Source: Thermoanaerobaculaceae bacterium
GTDB taxonomy: Bacteria > Acidobacteriota > Thermoanaerobaculia > Thermoanaerobaculales > Thermoanaerobaculaceae
Length of the DNA stretch: 51,768 bases
Reading direction: 5' to 3'
Assembly (NCBI GenBank): GCA_025456225.1
Contig: JALOLB010000007.1
Span: forward strand, 1-51,768
Below the pieces are notes generated by a model. It saw nothing but the letters and a program-made list of their open reading frames with translations, did not search any database and was not told where the DNA came from. Within the stretch, counting starts at the first letter, position 1, and each line of letters starts with the position of its first letter. Shown here piece by piece: positions 8,546-15,707 of the stretch. Made by a program: the position numbers and the translations under genes.

Positions 8546-8785
8546 ATGACGCTTCCCGAGCGAATCGTGATCGACCCTGCGGTGCTCGCAGGGAAGCCGG
8601 TGGTGCGTGGGACGCGCCTTGCCGTCGAGCACATCATCGATCTCCTGGCGCAGGGTTGGACGGAGGCCGAGGTCCTCAGCAGCTACCCAGGGCTCACGCC
8701 GGAGGACATTCACGCGTGCCTCGCCTACGCCAGCGCGATCCTGAAGGCCGAGCGCATCTACCCGCTCGTCGGTCTCCGGACGTAA
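8546..8785 (+). CDS. DUF433 antitoxin-type protein
   Basis: A 79-residue protein. The DUF433 hallmark runs from IVIDPAVLAGKPVVRGTRL (residues 7-25) through a helical EVLSSYPGLTPEDIHACLAYA segment (about 44-64). This winged-helix-like family typically sits directly upstream of a PIN-like DUF5615 protein and is regarded as its antitoxin. ATG 8546 was chosen over ATG 8525 and the start at 8489 because GGAGG lies eight bases upstream and family similarity begins there. The partner starts four bases after the stop. Assignment to the family is firm; the antitoxin role comes from family context. Confidence 0.85.
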   Translation: MTLPERIVIDPAVLAGKPVVRGTRLAVEHIIDLLAQGWTEAEVLSSYPGLTPEDIHACLAYASAILKAERIYPLVGLRT

Positions 8786-8789
8786 GCCC

Positions 8790-9155
8790 GTGCGTTTGAT
8801 CGCGAACGAAAATGTACCCTCCGGGGCCGTGAACGCTCTCCGTGCCGAGGGCCACGACGTCCTCTGGGCGCGCACCGAGATGCCGGGTGCCAGCGATCAC
8901 GAGGTCCTTGATCGGGCCCAACGCGACGGGAGGCTCGTCGTCACCTTCGACAAGGACTTCGGCGAGCTGGCCTTCCGCCATCGGCGCCCAGCCCCGGAAG
9001 GCATCGTGCTCTTCCGCATCATGACGCCTTCGCCAGAGAGTGTCGCGCGCACGATGGTGGCTGCGCTGTCGACCCGGACCGACTGGGCCGGCCACTTCTC
9101 GGTCGTCGACGACGACAGCGTCCGGATGACCCCGCTGCCGCAGCGGGAGCCCTGA
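8790..9155 (+). CDS. DUF5615 PIN-like toxin-type protein
   Basis: A 121-residue protein starting at GTG. The N-terminal LIANENVP and the central TFDKDFGELAFR motifs are diagnostic of DUF5615, a PIN-like nuclease fold. The acidic residues of these motifs (Glu7, then the Asp pair of FDKDFGE near residue 55) are the predicted metal ligands. Family members pair with DUF433 proteins in presumed type II toxin-antitoxin modules acting on RNA in the cytosol. The gene is intact and closely follows its partner, so the module looks functional. Toxicity itself cannot be read from the sequence. Confidence 0.85.
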   Translation: MRLIANENVPSGAVNALRAEGHDVLWARTEMPGASDHEVLDRAQRDGRLVVTFDKDFGELAFRHRRPAPEGIVLFRIMTPSPESVARTMVAALSTRTDWAGHFSVVDDDSVRMTPLPQREP

Positions 9156-9279
9156 GAGCCTCGTCCCTTCTCCGCGTGCGCTCCTCCCGAGAGCGCTGGT
9201 AGCTGCGGCGTGAGCGAGATGGTGGAAGGCTGAGCTTTCGAGCTGCGACGGGTCTCGCCCCCACCCTCGTCTCGGGTAG

Positions 9280-9396
9280 CTCGCCCAGGTCGTCGACGTC
9301 AACGTGATGGGGAACCAGCTCATCGAGCGCACGAACGCGGTGCCCGACCGCGAATCTTGCGGAGCAGGACGTGCTACGCGCGCGCCTCGTCGTCAA
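9280..9396 (+). pseudogene. Relic of a second glycyl radical enzyme (HypD-like) gene
   Basis: About 900 bases beyond hypD, the DNA at 9280-9330 reads L-A-Q-V-V-D-V-N-V-M-G-N-Q-L-I-E-R, matching residues about 493-509 of the intact HypD (LAHFVEVKVAGNQLIER), at roughly 84 percent nucleotide identity by eye. At 9345-9396 it resumes matching residues about 581-596 (DRDFAEQDVLRARLV), with one inserted base that shifts frame. About 70 intervening codons are missing. A TAG precedes the first block. It cannot encode an enzyme and looks like the remains of a duplicated or previously larger glycyl-radical locus. Confidence 0.75.
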
Positions 9397-9580
9397 GCGG
9401 GTCCAACCAGGCACGTCGATTTCGGCGGAGTCAACCCCTCTTCTGTGCCTGAGCTCAAGGGACGGGAAGGACGAGTCGGGTCTGCCTCGGCTACACTTCC
9501 CCCGTGAATCAAGCGACGCAGCATGTTCCTGTGCGGCCCGTCTCTCAGCTTGGCGGGGGCGCCCTACCCGTGGAGTGCAT

Positions 9581-10429
9581 ATGACGTCGGCCACAATCAA
9601 GCTCTTTCTTCTCCGCGGAGACGCGAAAAGCCTACGAACCGCCGAGATTTCGAACTGGACCGGGAAGGCTATCGCTGCTCCCCGCACTGAGCTGGACGAG
9701 CTTCTGGCTCGCGAGGAGCTCGATAAGGCCGGAGTCTATATCCTCATTGGCAGTGATCCTCAAACCAACGCACCCCGCGCCTACATCGGCGAGGCAGAGG
9801 TGATTCGCGAGCGACTCAAACAGCACAAGACAAAAGAGTTTTGGGTCTCTGCCATTGTCTTCACCAGCAAGGACGAGAACTTGACGAAGGCCCATGTGAG
9901 ATACCTTGAGAGCCGGCTTCTCACCGAAGCCACACGGATCGGAAGATTCACCCTGGAACAGAATCAACCTACGGGCTCGAAGCTCCCCGAGTCAGACCGA
10001 GAGGACATGGAGGTGTTTCTTGCCCGCATCAGGCAACTCCTCCCTGTCCTCGGATCGGACATCCTCACACCAATCGCGCAACCTCCTGCGACAGCTCAGC
10101 CCGGGGGCGTACTCCATTGCCGTGTCAAGGGCGCAGAGGGGCGGGGACAGCGTACGGCGAGTGGCTTCATCATGTTCCGGGGATCAACTGCCGTGTTGGA
10201 GGAGCGGCCATCGGCCGAGAACTACCCCTACGCCATCGCCCAGCGTCGACAGCTTATTGCCGAAGGCGTGCTCAGCGAGAAGGAAGGTTTCCTCGTACTC
10301 ACCAGGGATGCGGAGTTCTCCAGCCCATCCGCTGCAGCGGCTGTCATTCACGGAGGGAGCGCAAATGGGCTCTCCGCGTGGAAGAGTGAGGATGGCAAGA
10401 CCCTCAAACAATTGGATGCGCAAGCATAG
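9581..10429 (+). CDS. GIY-YIG nuclease family protein with DUF4357 C-terminal domain
   Basis: A 282-residue protein. The GIY-YIG core runs from GVYILIG (residues 51-57) to AYIGEAEVIRERLKQH (about 67-82), with the catalytic-type Arg at 76/78 and Glu110 in YLESRLL. The linker QNQPTGSKLPESDREDMEVFL is typical of GIY-YIG/DUF4357 proteins. The C-terminal region (about 185-280) with ASGFIMFRGS and EGFLVLTRDAEFSSPSAAAAVIHG is the DUF4357 domain. Members are often labelled endonucleases or linked to restriction-modification, but few have been tested. ATG 9581 with GGAG upstream was chosen; a 70-codon extension of the frame runs back into the HypD relic and is not coding. Base composition is visibly less GC-rich than its neighbours, suggesting acquisition by transfer. 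It converges on the DUF4143 ATPase. Confidence 0.85.
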   Translation: MTSATIKLFLLRGDAKSLRTAEISNWTGKAIAAPRTELDELLAREELDKAGVYILIGSDPQTNAPRAYIGEAEVIRERLKQHKTKEFWVSAIVFTSKDENLTKAHVRYLESRLLTEATRIGRFTLEQNQPTGSKLPESDREDMEVFLARIRQLLPVLGSDILTPIAQPPATAQPGGVLHCRVKGAEGRGQRTASGFIMFRGSTAVLEERPSAENYPYAIAQRRQLIAEGVLSEKEGFLVLTRDAEFSSPSAAAAVIHGGSANGLSAWKSEDGKTLKQLDAQA

Positions 10430-10507
10430 AAGCCCGCTCTGATTGGTGCCGAGTTCGCGACCATGGACGTTCTCGCCTGCCTCAGCAGGGGGACACCTGA
10501 GCGGTCT

Positions 10508-11665
10508 CTATCCGATCTCGAATGCCAGCTTCGGATCCGCCAGCGCGGCGATGGGGATGGCCTCGACGCGCGCGTCGAGCCGGATGCGCTGGTCTCCGGG
10601 ATAGACGATCCAGACGCGATCGAGCCCGAGATCCGCGAGGGCGTGGCGGATCGACGGCGTGACCCGGGGCGTGTCCGCGCGCTTGCACTCGACACCGACG
10701 AGCCGGCCGCGGTGACGGAGGAACAGGTCGAGCTCGGCGCCGTTGTGCGTCGCCCAGAAGTACGCTTCGTCGGGGCGCACCGCCTCGATGACCTGCTCGA
10801 TGGCAAATCCCTCCCAGGAGGCGCCGCACTTGGGGTGCGAGACGAGGTCCAGGTGCGAACGGACGCCGAGCAGGGCGTGGAGCAGCCCCATGTCGCGGAC
10901 CACCACCTTGGGTGACTTCACCTGGCGCTTGGCCAGGTTGGCGTGCCACGGGCGCAGCACGCGCAGGAGGAAGAGCGACTCCAACAGGTCGAGATAGTGC
11001 CGCACCGCGCCTTCCCCCGCTCCCAGCGAGCGGGCCAACTCGGCGGCGTTCCAGGTCTGCGCGTGGTAGTGGGCGAGCATCGTCCAGAACCGCAGCAGCG
11101 TGGCGCTGGGTACCCGGACCCCGAGCTGCGGGATGTCGCGCTCCAGAAACGTCTGGATGAACTGGCGCCGCCACACGAAGCTGTCCTCGTCCCGCTCGGC
11201 GGTGAAGGCGAGCGGCAGCCCGCCGCGCAGCCAGAGTCGATCCCGGGCCTCGGCACCGACCTCCGCGAGCGAGAAGCCGGAGAGCTCGACCACCTCGATG
11301 CGGCCGGCCAGGGACTCCGACGCCTGCCGCAGCAGCTCAGGTGAGGCGCTGCCGAGCACCAGGAAGCGGCTGGGGAGCGGCGTTCGGTCGGCGAGCACGC
11401 GCAGGGTCGGGAAGAGGTCCGGCCGGCGCTGGACCTCGTCGATGACCACGAGGCCCTTGAGCGGAGCCAGGGTCGCCATCGGCTGCTCCAGGGCGCCGGC
11501 GACGCCGGGATCCTCGAGGTCGAAGAAGGCCGCCAAGTCCGCGCGGCTCGCGAGGATGCGGGCGAGCGTGGTCTTGCCGCTCTGCCGGGGACCCACGAGC
11601 GCCACCACCCGGCTGCGCCGAAGCGCGGTCGTCACCCTGGCGAGCGGCTGAGGGCGGTCAATCAT
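10508..11665 (-). CDS. AAA-type ATPase with DUF4143 domain
   Basis: A 385-residue protein of the large predicted AAA ATPase group seen in many bacteria and archaea. Walker A is GPRQSGKTTL (about residues 25-34) and Walker B is LVVIDEVQRRPDLF (about 70-83). The C-terminal DUF4143 domain keeps a PD-(D/E)XK-like pattern: FAIEQVIEA, then GAELDLFL and GVECKRA with Glu-x-Lys (about 285-330). The biological role of this family is unresolved; mobility and a link to toxin-like modules have been suggested. It is a lone gene, convergent with GIY-YIG and divergent from the vapBC-like pair. No signal peptide or membrane segment is seen. Confidence 0.88.
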   Translation of the reverse strand: MIDRPQPLARVTTALRRSRVVALVGPRQSGKTTLARILASRADLAAFFDLEDPGVAGALEQPMATLAPLKGLVVIDEVQRRPDLFPTLRVLADRTPLPSRFLVLGSASPELLRQASESLAGRIEVVELSGFSLAEVGAEARDRLWLRGGLPLAFTAERDEDSFVWRRQFIQTFLERDIPQLGVRVPSATLLRFWTMLAHYHAQTWNAAELARSLGAGEGAVRHYLDLLESLFLLRVLRPWHANLAKRQVKSPKVVVRDMGLLHALLGVRSHLDLVSHPKCGASWEGFAIEQVIEAVRPDEAYFWATHNGAELDLFLRHRGRLVGVECKRADTPRVTPSIRHALADLGLDRVWIVYPGDQRIRLDARVEAIPIAALADPKLAFEIG

Positions 11666-11677
11666 GGCGGTGCCAGG

Positions 11678-11743
11678 TTACCATGAAAATCCACTCTTTA
11701 CCACGGGATTATCATGGTGACGTCCGTCAAGGGACCATGAGAT
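11678..11743. promoter_or_regulatory. Inverted and direct repeats upstream of the DUF4143 gene
   Basis: TTACCATGA (11678-11686) is mirrored, with one mismatch, by TCATGGTGA (11712-11720), 25 bases apart. A further ACCATGAGATCC (from about 11734) repeats the ACCATGAAAATCC block directly. Three CATGGT/ACCATG cores in about 65 bases, just outside the DUF4143 start codon, look like a binding-site cluster. The protein that binds is unknown. Confidence 0.4.
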
Positions 11744-11777
11744 CCAGGGATGTAGTGCCCCCGCCGCGTTCGTACGG

Positions 11778-11806
11778 TTGCGTACTCACGATGCATGCAT
11801 TATGTT
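11778..11806 (+). promoter_or_regulatory. Promoter and palindromic operator of the FitAB/VapBC-like module
   Basis: A TTGCGT -35 (11778-11783) and TATGTT -10 (11801-11806) are exactly 17 bases apart. The spacer holds the perfect 10-base palindrome ATGCATGCAT (11791-11800). Toxin-antitoxin modules of this type autorepress through such sites, so it is a good operator candidate. Confidence 0.5.
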
Positions 11807-11834
11807 GGCGCTGGAGGACGGGGAGGACCGAGCG

Positions 11835-12080
11835 ATGGCGACCTTGCAGATTCGCGACATGCCTGCCGAGGTCTACGAGGCGCTGGCGCTGCGCGCTCGC
11901 ACCGAACGGCGGAGCCTGGCCCAGCAGGCCGTGGTCGAGCTCGGTCGGATGCCGGAGCTGCAGGCGCGGCAGCGGCGGCTCGCCCTCATCGCCGAGCTGC
12001 GCGAGCGGCTGCAACGCACGCCACCGGTCACGCCAGGCACGCCGCTCGCTCGCCTGGTTCGAGAGGATCGTGACCGGTGA
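11835..12080 (+). CDS. FitA/VapB-like ribbon-helix-helix antitoxin
   Basis: An 81-residue protein. The N-terminal ATLQIRDMPAEVYEALALRA is the FitA-type ribbon-helix-helix DNA-binding motif; the tail is helical and Arg/Pro-rich, as expected for the toxin-neutralising region. ATG 11835 has GGAGG eight bases upstream and is preferred to ATG 11802, which lies inside the predicted -10. The stop codon overlaps the GTG of the toxin gene (GTGA), giving translational coupling that favours antitoxin synthesis. It is expected to bind the palindrome in its own promoter together with the toxin. Confidence 0.85.
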   Translation: MATLQIRDMPAEVYEALALRARTERRSLAQQAVVELGRMPELQARQRRLALIAELRERLQRTPPVTPGTPLARLVREDRDR

Positions 12081-12493
12081 GCGCGCGGGTCGTCCTCGAT
12101 GCATCGGCGGCGCTGGAGGCCGTGCTTCCGGGACCGCGGGCCGCGGAGGTGCTCGACGCGCTCGCGTCGGCGACCCTGGTCCTGGCTCCCGGTCTGCTGC
12201 ACTGCGAGGTCGCCAACGCCCTGTCGAAGCTGGTTCGGCACGGCGACCTGCCGGCCGACCAGGCCCCGCCCCTGCTGGAAGCGGCGGCCGGCCTCGTCGA
12301 CGTGGTCACCCCCGACGAGGAGCTGACCACCGAGGCGCTGGGCCTGGCCCTCACGGCGGGTCACACCGCCTACGACATGACCTACGCCGTGCTGGCCCGC
12401 CGCCACGCCTGCGCCGTGCTCACCATGGATCAGAAGCTCGCGCGCACGCTCCGTTCACTCGGCATCCCCACCCAGCCGACCGCCAGGGCGTAG
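12077..12493 (+). CDS. vapC: PIN-domain ribonuclease toxin (VapC/FitB-like)
   Basis: A 138-residue PIN-domain protein starting at GTG. The four acidic residues that bind catalytic magnesium are present: Asp8 in VVLDASA, Glu44 in HCEVANAL, Asp100 in AYDMTYAVLA and Asp118 in TMDQKLA. The order and spacing match VapC toxins that cleave specific RNAs. The gene overlaps its antitoxin by four bases and looks intact. The RNA target cannot be deduced. Confidence 0.9.
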   Translation: MSARVVLDASAALEAVLPGPRAAEVLDALASATLVLAPGLLHCEVANALSKLVRHGDLPADQAPPLLEAAAGLVDVVTPDEELTTEALGLALTAGHTAYDMTYAVLARRHACAVLTMDQKLARTLRSLGIPTQPTARA

Positions 12494-12591
12494 CGAGCGG
12501 GCTCCTGAGCGCCAGATCCGCACTCCTGGCACGCTCTGGATCCGCACACGCCAGGTAAGACGACATGTATGATCTGTGGTACGATCACACC

Positions 12592-12807
12592 ATGACGCGC
12601 GTGCGACTGACCGTGTCGTTGCCCGAGGAGCTGGGTGCCTACGTGCGCAGGGCGCCCAACGCCAGCGCGCTTGTCGCGGAGGCCGTCAGTCGGTACCGAA
12701 CCGACGAGGCGCGGCAGGAGCTCGAGGCCGCGTACCGGGAGGACGCCCTGGAGGCCGCCCGGATCAACGCCGACTGGGAAGGCGCCGACGCGGAGCCGTC
12801 CGAGTGA
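12592..12807 (+). CDS. MazE-type antitoxin of a MazEF module
   Basis: A 71-residue protein from ATG 12592. It opens with TRVRLTVSLPEELGAYVRRA, a ribbon-helix-helix-like strand and helix seen in antitoxins paired with MazF, and continues with NASALVAEAVSRYR and an acidic tail (NADWEGADAEPSE) suited to masking a basic toxin. An alternative ATG at 12565 has an AGGTAAGA sequence before it, but a TATGAT -10-like hexamer at 12568-12573 favours the later start with a very short leader. The stop overlaps the GTG of the toxin (GTGA). The antitoxin role is inferred from pairing and architecture. Confidence 0.75.
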   Translation: MTRVRLTVSLPEELGAYVRRAPNASALVAEAVSRYRTDEARQELEAAYREDALEAARINADWEGADAEPSE

Positions 12808-13178
12808 CGCCGGTGCTGCGCCGGGGTGACGTCGTGGTCGTCCGGCTCGACCCAGCCGAGGGTCGAGAGATCCGCAAGGCTCGCCCGGCCGTCGTCCTCT
12901 CGAATGACGCTGCCTGTGCCGCGGATGCCGTGGTGCAGATCGTGCCTCTGACGGCGATGCCCCAGCGGCTGCTGCGACCGTACGAGGCCGCCGTGGTGTC
13001 CGCCGAGAGTGGTGTCGACAAACCGTCCCGCGCCGTCGCCAACCAGCTCCGCACCGTCTCCCATGACCGAGTCGTGCGAATCCAGGGCCACGTGACGCCC
13101 GAGGAGCTGCGGGCCATCGAGCGCGCCGTCCTCATCCAGCTCGGCCTCTCCACTCCCGGTGCGGCGGCCCAGCCATGA
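12804..13178 (+). CDS. mazF: MazF/PemK-family endoribonuclease toxin
   Basis: A 124-residue protein starting at GTG. The family pattern is clear: RRGDVVVVRLDP (residues 6-17), RPAVVLSND, a VVQIVPLTAM strand, then KPSRAVANQLRTVSHDRV with the conserved Arg/Thr pair, and a helical end. MazF enzymes cut single-stranded RNA at short motifs. The gene overlaps the antitoxin by four bases upstream. Unusually, it also overlaps the downstream histidine kinase by four bases (ATGA), linking three genes into a translational chain. The target sequence is unknown. Confidence 0.9.
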   Translation: MTPVLRRGDVVVVRLDPAEGREIRKARPAVVLSNDAACAADAVVQIVPLTAMPQRLLRPYEAAVVSAESGVDKPSRAVANQLRTVSHDRVVRIQGHVTPEELRAIERAVLIQLGLSTPGAAAQP

Positions 13179-15091
13179 CGGTCCGCTTCCAGATCACCAT
13201 CCGGGTCATCGCCGTCATCGTGCTGGCGAACCTGGCGCTCTCGGCGGCCGGCATCGCGTACCTGCGGCGCCAGTGGCGCGAGGAGGTGCAGACGCGGGTG
13301 CGGCTGGACCTCAACTCGGCCCGGGCCGCCTACGACAGCCGGGTGGACCGGATCGAGCACTTCCTGCGCGCCGCGTCGCTCGGCGGGTCGCTGGCCGCCG
13401 CGCTCGAAGCAGGCGACCGCGTCCGGTCGGGCGAGCTGGTGGCCAGGGTGTTCCGAGCCTCGCGCATGGGCTTCCTCACCCTGGTGGACCACCGGGGCAC
13501 GGTGGTCGGACGCGGCTGGGCCCCGTCTGCGGGCGGCGACGACCTCTCGCACAACCCGCTGGTGGCCCGTGTCCTCGCCCGGCGGGAGCCGGCCCAGGGC
13601 ACGCTGCTGATCGGAGCCGACGAGCTGGCGCGCGAGGGCCCGGAGCTGGCCGAGCGAGCCCGCTTCAGGCTCCGGCCCACCCAGGCCGCCAGGCCCACGG
13701 ACGAGACCATCCGCACCGAGGGCATGGTCCTGGCCGCCGCCGCACCGGTGCTGGACGAGGAGGGCCGCCTGCTGGGCGTCCTGTACGGCGGCAACCTGCT
13801 GAACCGGCAGTACGACCTGGTCGACGCGATTCGCGACGAGGTGTTCTCCAACCGGTACCACCAGGGTCGCAGCCTGGGCGCGGTCACCATCTTCGAGCGC
13901 GACCTGCGCATCGCCACCAACGTGAAGCTCGAGGACGGACAGCGCGCCGTCGGCACGCGCCTCAGCGCCGAGGTGTTCGACGAGGTGCTGGTGCGCGGCA
14001 ACGTCTGGGCCAGCCCGGCGTTCGTGGTCAACGACTGGTACATCAGCGCGTACGAGCCCATTCGCGACCCGGAGGGCACGATCATCGGAGCGCTCTACGT
14101 GGGCCTGCTCCAGGAGCCGTTCGACACGGCCGCCCGCCGCACCGGTGGCGTGCTCCTGGCGCTGGTCGGCGTGGCTGCCGTCCTCAGTCTGGTCCTCCTG
14201 GTCGTGGCCACCCTCTGGGTGCTCCGACCGGTGGGCCAGGTCGTGGCGATGTCGGAGCGCGTGGTGGCGGGTGACCTGACGGCGCGGGTCGGCATCCGGC
14301 CGCCCGGCGAGATGGGTGCGCTGTGCCAGTCGGTCGACGCCATGGCCGACGCCGTCCAGCAGCGCGAGGAGCAGTTGAAGCTGACCACCCGCCAGGAGAT
14401 CGGGCGCAGCGAAAAGCTGGCCTCGATCGGGCGGCTGGCGGCGGGTGTGGCGCACGAGATCAACAACCCCCTGACCAGCGTGCTCACGTTCGCGCACCTG
14501 CTCAGGGAGAAGCCGAGCATGGACGACCAGGACCGGCAGGACCTGGACCTGATCATCCACGAGACCACCCGCGTGGCGGACATCGTCAGCAACCTGCTCG
14601 ACTTCGCGCGCGAGCGCCCGCCCGTGAAGGAGCCGCTGGACGTGAACGATGTCGTGCGCCGCACGGTCCGGCTCATTCGCAGCCAGAAGCAGTTCGATCG
14701 CATCACCATCGAGGAGGCGCTCGACGAGGGGATATCCCGGGTCGAGGGCGATCGGAACCAGTTGCAGCAGGTGCTGCTGAACCTGTCGCTGAACTCGTGC
14801 GCGGCCATGCCCGGGGGTGGCTCGATCCGGATCGCCACCTCGGCGGCCGGCGGCCGCGTGCGGATCGAGGTGGCCGATTCCGGGTGCGGCATTCCCGCCG
14901 ACGTGCTCGACAAGATCTTCGATCCGTTCTTCAGCACCAAGCCGGTGGGCAAGGGCACGGGCCTGGGGCTGAGCGTCAGCCTGGGCATCGTCCAGCAGCA
15001 CGGCGGGTCGCTCGAGGTCGAGAGCGAGGTGGGCAGGGGGACACGGTTCACCATCGTGCTCCCCGCCATCGGCGAGCCGCTCCACGCGTGA
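13175..15091 (+). CDS. Membrane sensor histidine kinase (Cache-HAMP-HisKA-HATPase)
   Basis: A 638-residue sensor kinase. Helix 1 is at about residues 8-28. A large extracytoplasmic double-Cache-like domain (about 32-315) contains RTEGMVLAAAAPVLDEEGRLLGVLYGG-type motifs, and helix 2 is at about 325-348. A HAMP linker, the dimerisation/phosphoacceptor segment with His427 in VAHEINNPL, and an HATPase domain with N-box (LLNLSLNSC), G1 (DSGCGIP) and G2 (GKGTGLGLSV) follow. This group is usually NtrB-like and paired with a sigma-54 activator, but no response regulator follows here, so it is an orphan within the window. Its start overlaps the mazF stop. The ligand is unknown; small organic acids are common for Cache domains. 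Confidence 0.9.
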   Translation: MTVRFQITIRVIAVIVLANLALSAAGIAYLRRQWREEVQTRVRLDLNSARAAYDSRVDRIEHFLRAASLGGSLAAALEAGDRVRSGELVARVFRASRMGFLTLVDHRGTVVGRGWAPSAGGDDLSHNPLVARVLARREPAQGTLLIGADELAREGPELAERARFRLRPTQAARPTDETIRTEGMVLAAAAPVLDEEGRLLGVLYGGNLLNRQYDLVDAIRDEVFSNRYHQGRSLGAVTIFERDLRIATNVKLEDGQRAVGTRLSAEVFDEVLVRGNVWASPAFVVNDWYISAYEPIRDPEGTIIGALYVGLLQEPFDTAARRTGGVLLALVGVAAVLSLVLLVVATLWVLRPVGQVVAMSERVVAGDLTARVGIRPPGEMGALCQSVDAMADAVQQREEQLKLTTRQEIGRSEKLASIGRLAAGVAHEINNPLTSVLTFAHLLREKPSMDDQDRQDLDLIIHETTRVADIVSNLLDFARERPPVKEPLDVNDVVRRTVRLIRSQKQFDRITIEEALDEGISRVEGDRNQLQQVLLNLSLNSCAAMPGGGSIRIATSAAGGRVRIEVADSGCGIPADVLDKIFDPFFSTKPVGKGTGLGLSVSLGIVQQHGGSLEVESEVGRGTRFTIVLPAIGEPLHA

Positions 15092-15196
15092 GCGAGCGCC
15101 AGCTCCCGACCTGGGTCGGTGGCGCACGGGAGCCCCAGTGGATGGTGCCACGATGCCGCGTGCTCCGAGCCGACCCCTCGCCTCACCGAAGGGAGC

Positions 15197-15604
15197 TCAC
15201 CCGCTCGTGCTCCGCATGGCCGGGAGCATCACGAGGTGCACGGTGACGGCGGCGCCGATGGCCAGGAGCATGATCCGGATGGCCGGTGTCTCGACGAGAA
15301 GCCCGGCCGAGATGCCGATCCCGAGCCACAGCGAGGCGATGGCGGCAACCTTCGTTCGAGCCGGTACGCCCTGGCCGGCCCGGTACGCGGCCAGGCGGGC
15401 GCCGAAGAGTCGGTTCGTCATCATCCAGCGGTGCATCCGTGCCGAGCCCCGCAGGTAGCACCCCGCCGCCAACAGCAGGAACGGCGTGGTGGGCAGGACA
15501 GGCAACACAAGCCCCAGCGCACCCACCGCCAGGCATGCCGTCCCCGCGAGATTCCACAGGGGCTTTGCCCAGAGGCCCGCACGCTGCAGCTCCGGTTGGT
15601 CCAC
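15197..15604 (-). CDS. DUF454 (YbaN) family inner-membrane protein
   Basis: A 135-residue protein. The signature LPVLPTTPFLLLAAGCYLRGSARMHRWM occupies about residues 34-61 and is diagnostic of DUF454. Three to four membrane helices are visible, at about 18-37, 40-56, 88-103 and 108-128. No biochemical role is established for the family. It is read in the same direction as the large lipoprotein gene, about 100 bases downstream of it, and converges on the histidine kinase gene. Confidence 0.85.
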   Translation of the reverse strand: MDQPELQRAGLWAKPLWNLAGTACLAVGALGLVLPVLPTTPFLLLAAGCYLRGSARMHRWMMTNRLFGARLAAYRAGQGVPARTKVAAIASLWLGIGISAGLLVETPAIRIMLLAIGAAVTVHLVMLPAMRSTSG

Positions 15605-15707
15605 GCTCCGAGATCTCCCTGCCCTCAGGCCGGCGACCGCTCGCGACGCGACTCGGCCTTCAAGCGTAGAAGGACAGGCCGTCCCGGTTGCATTCCTGCC
15701 GCGACCG

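Noticed and set aside
9371-9580. N-terminal extension of the GIY-YIG protein
   Set aside because: These codons run into the HypD relic in the frame of EQDVLRARLV and lack GIY-YIG similarity; ATG 9581 has its own ribosome-binding site.
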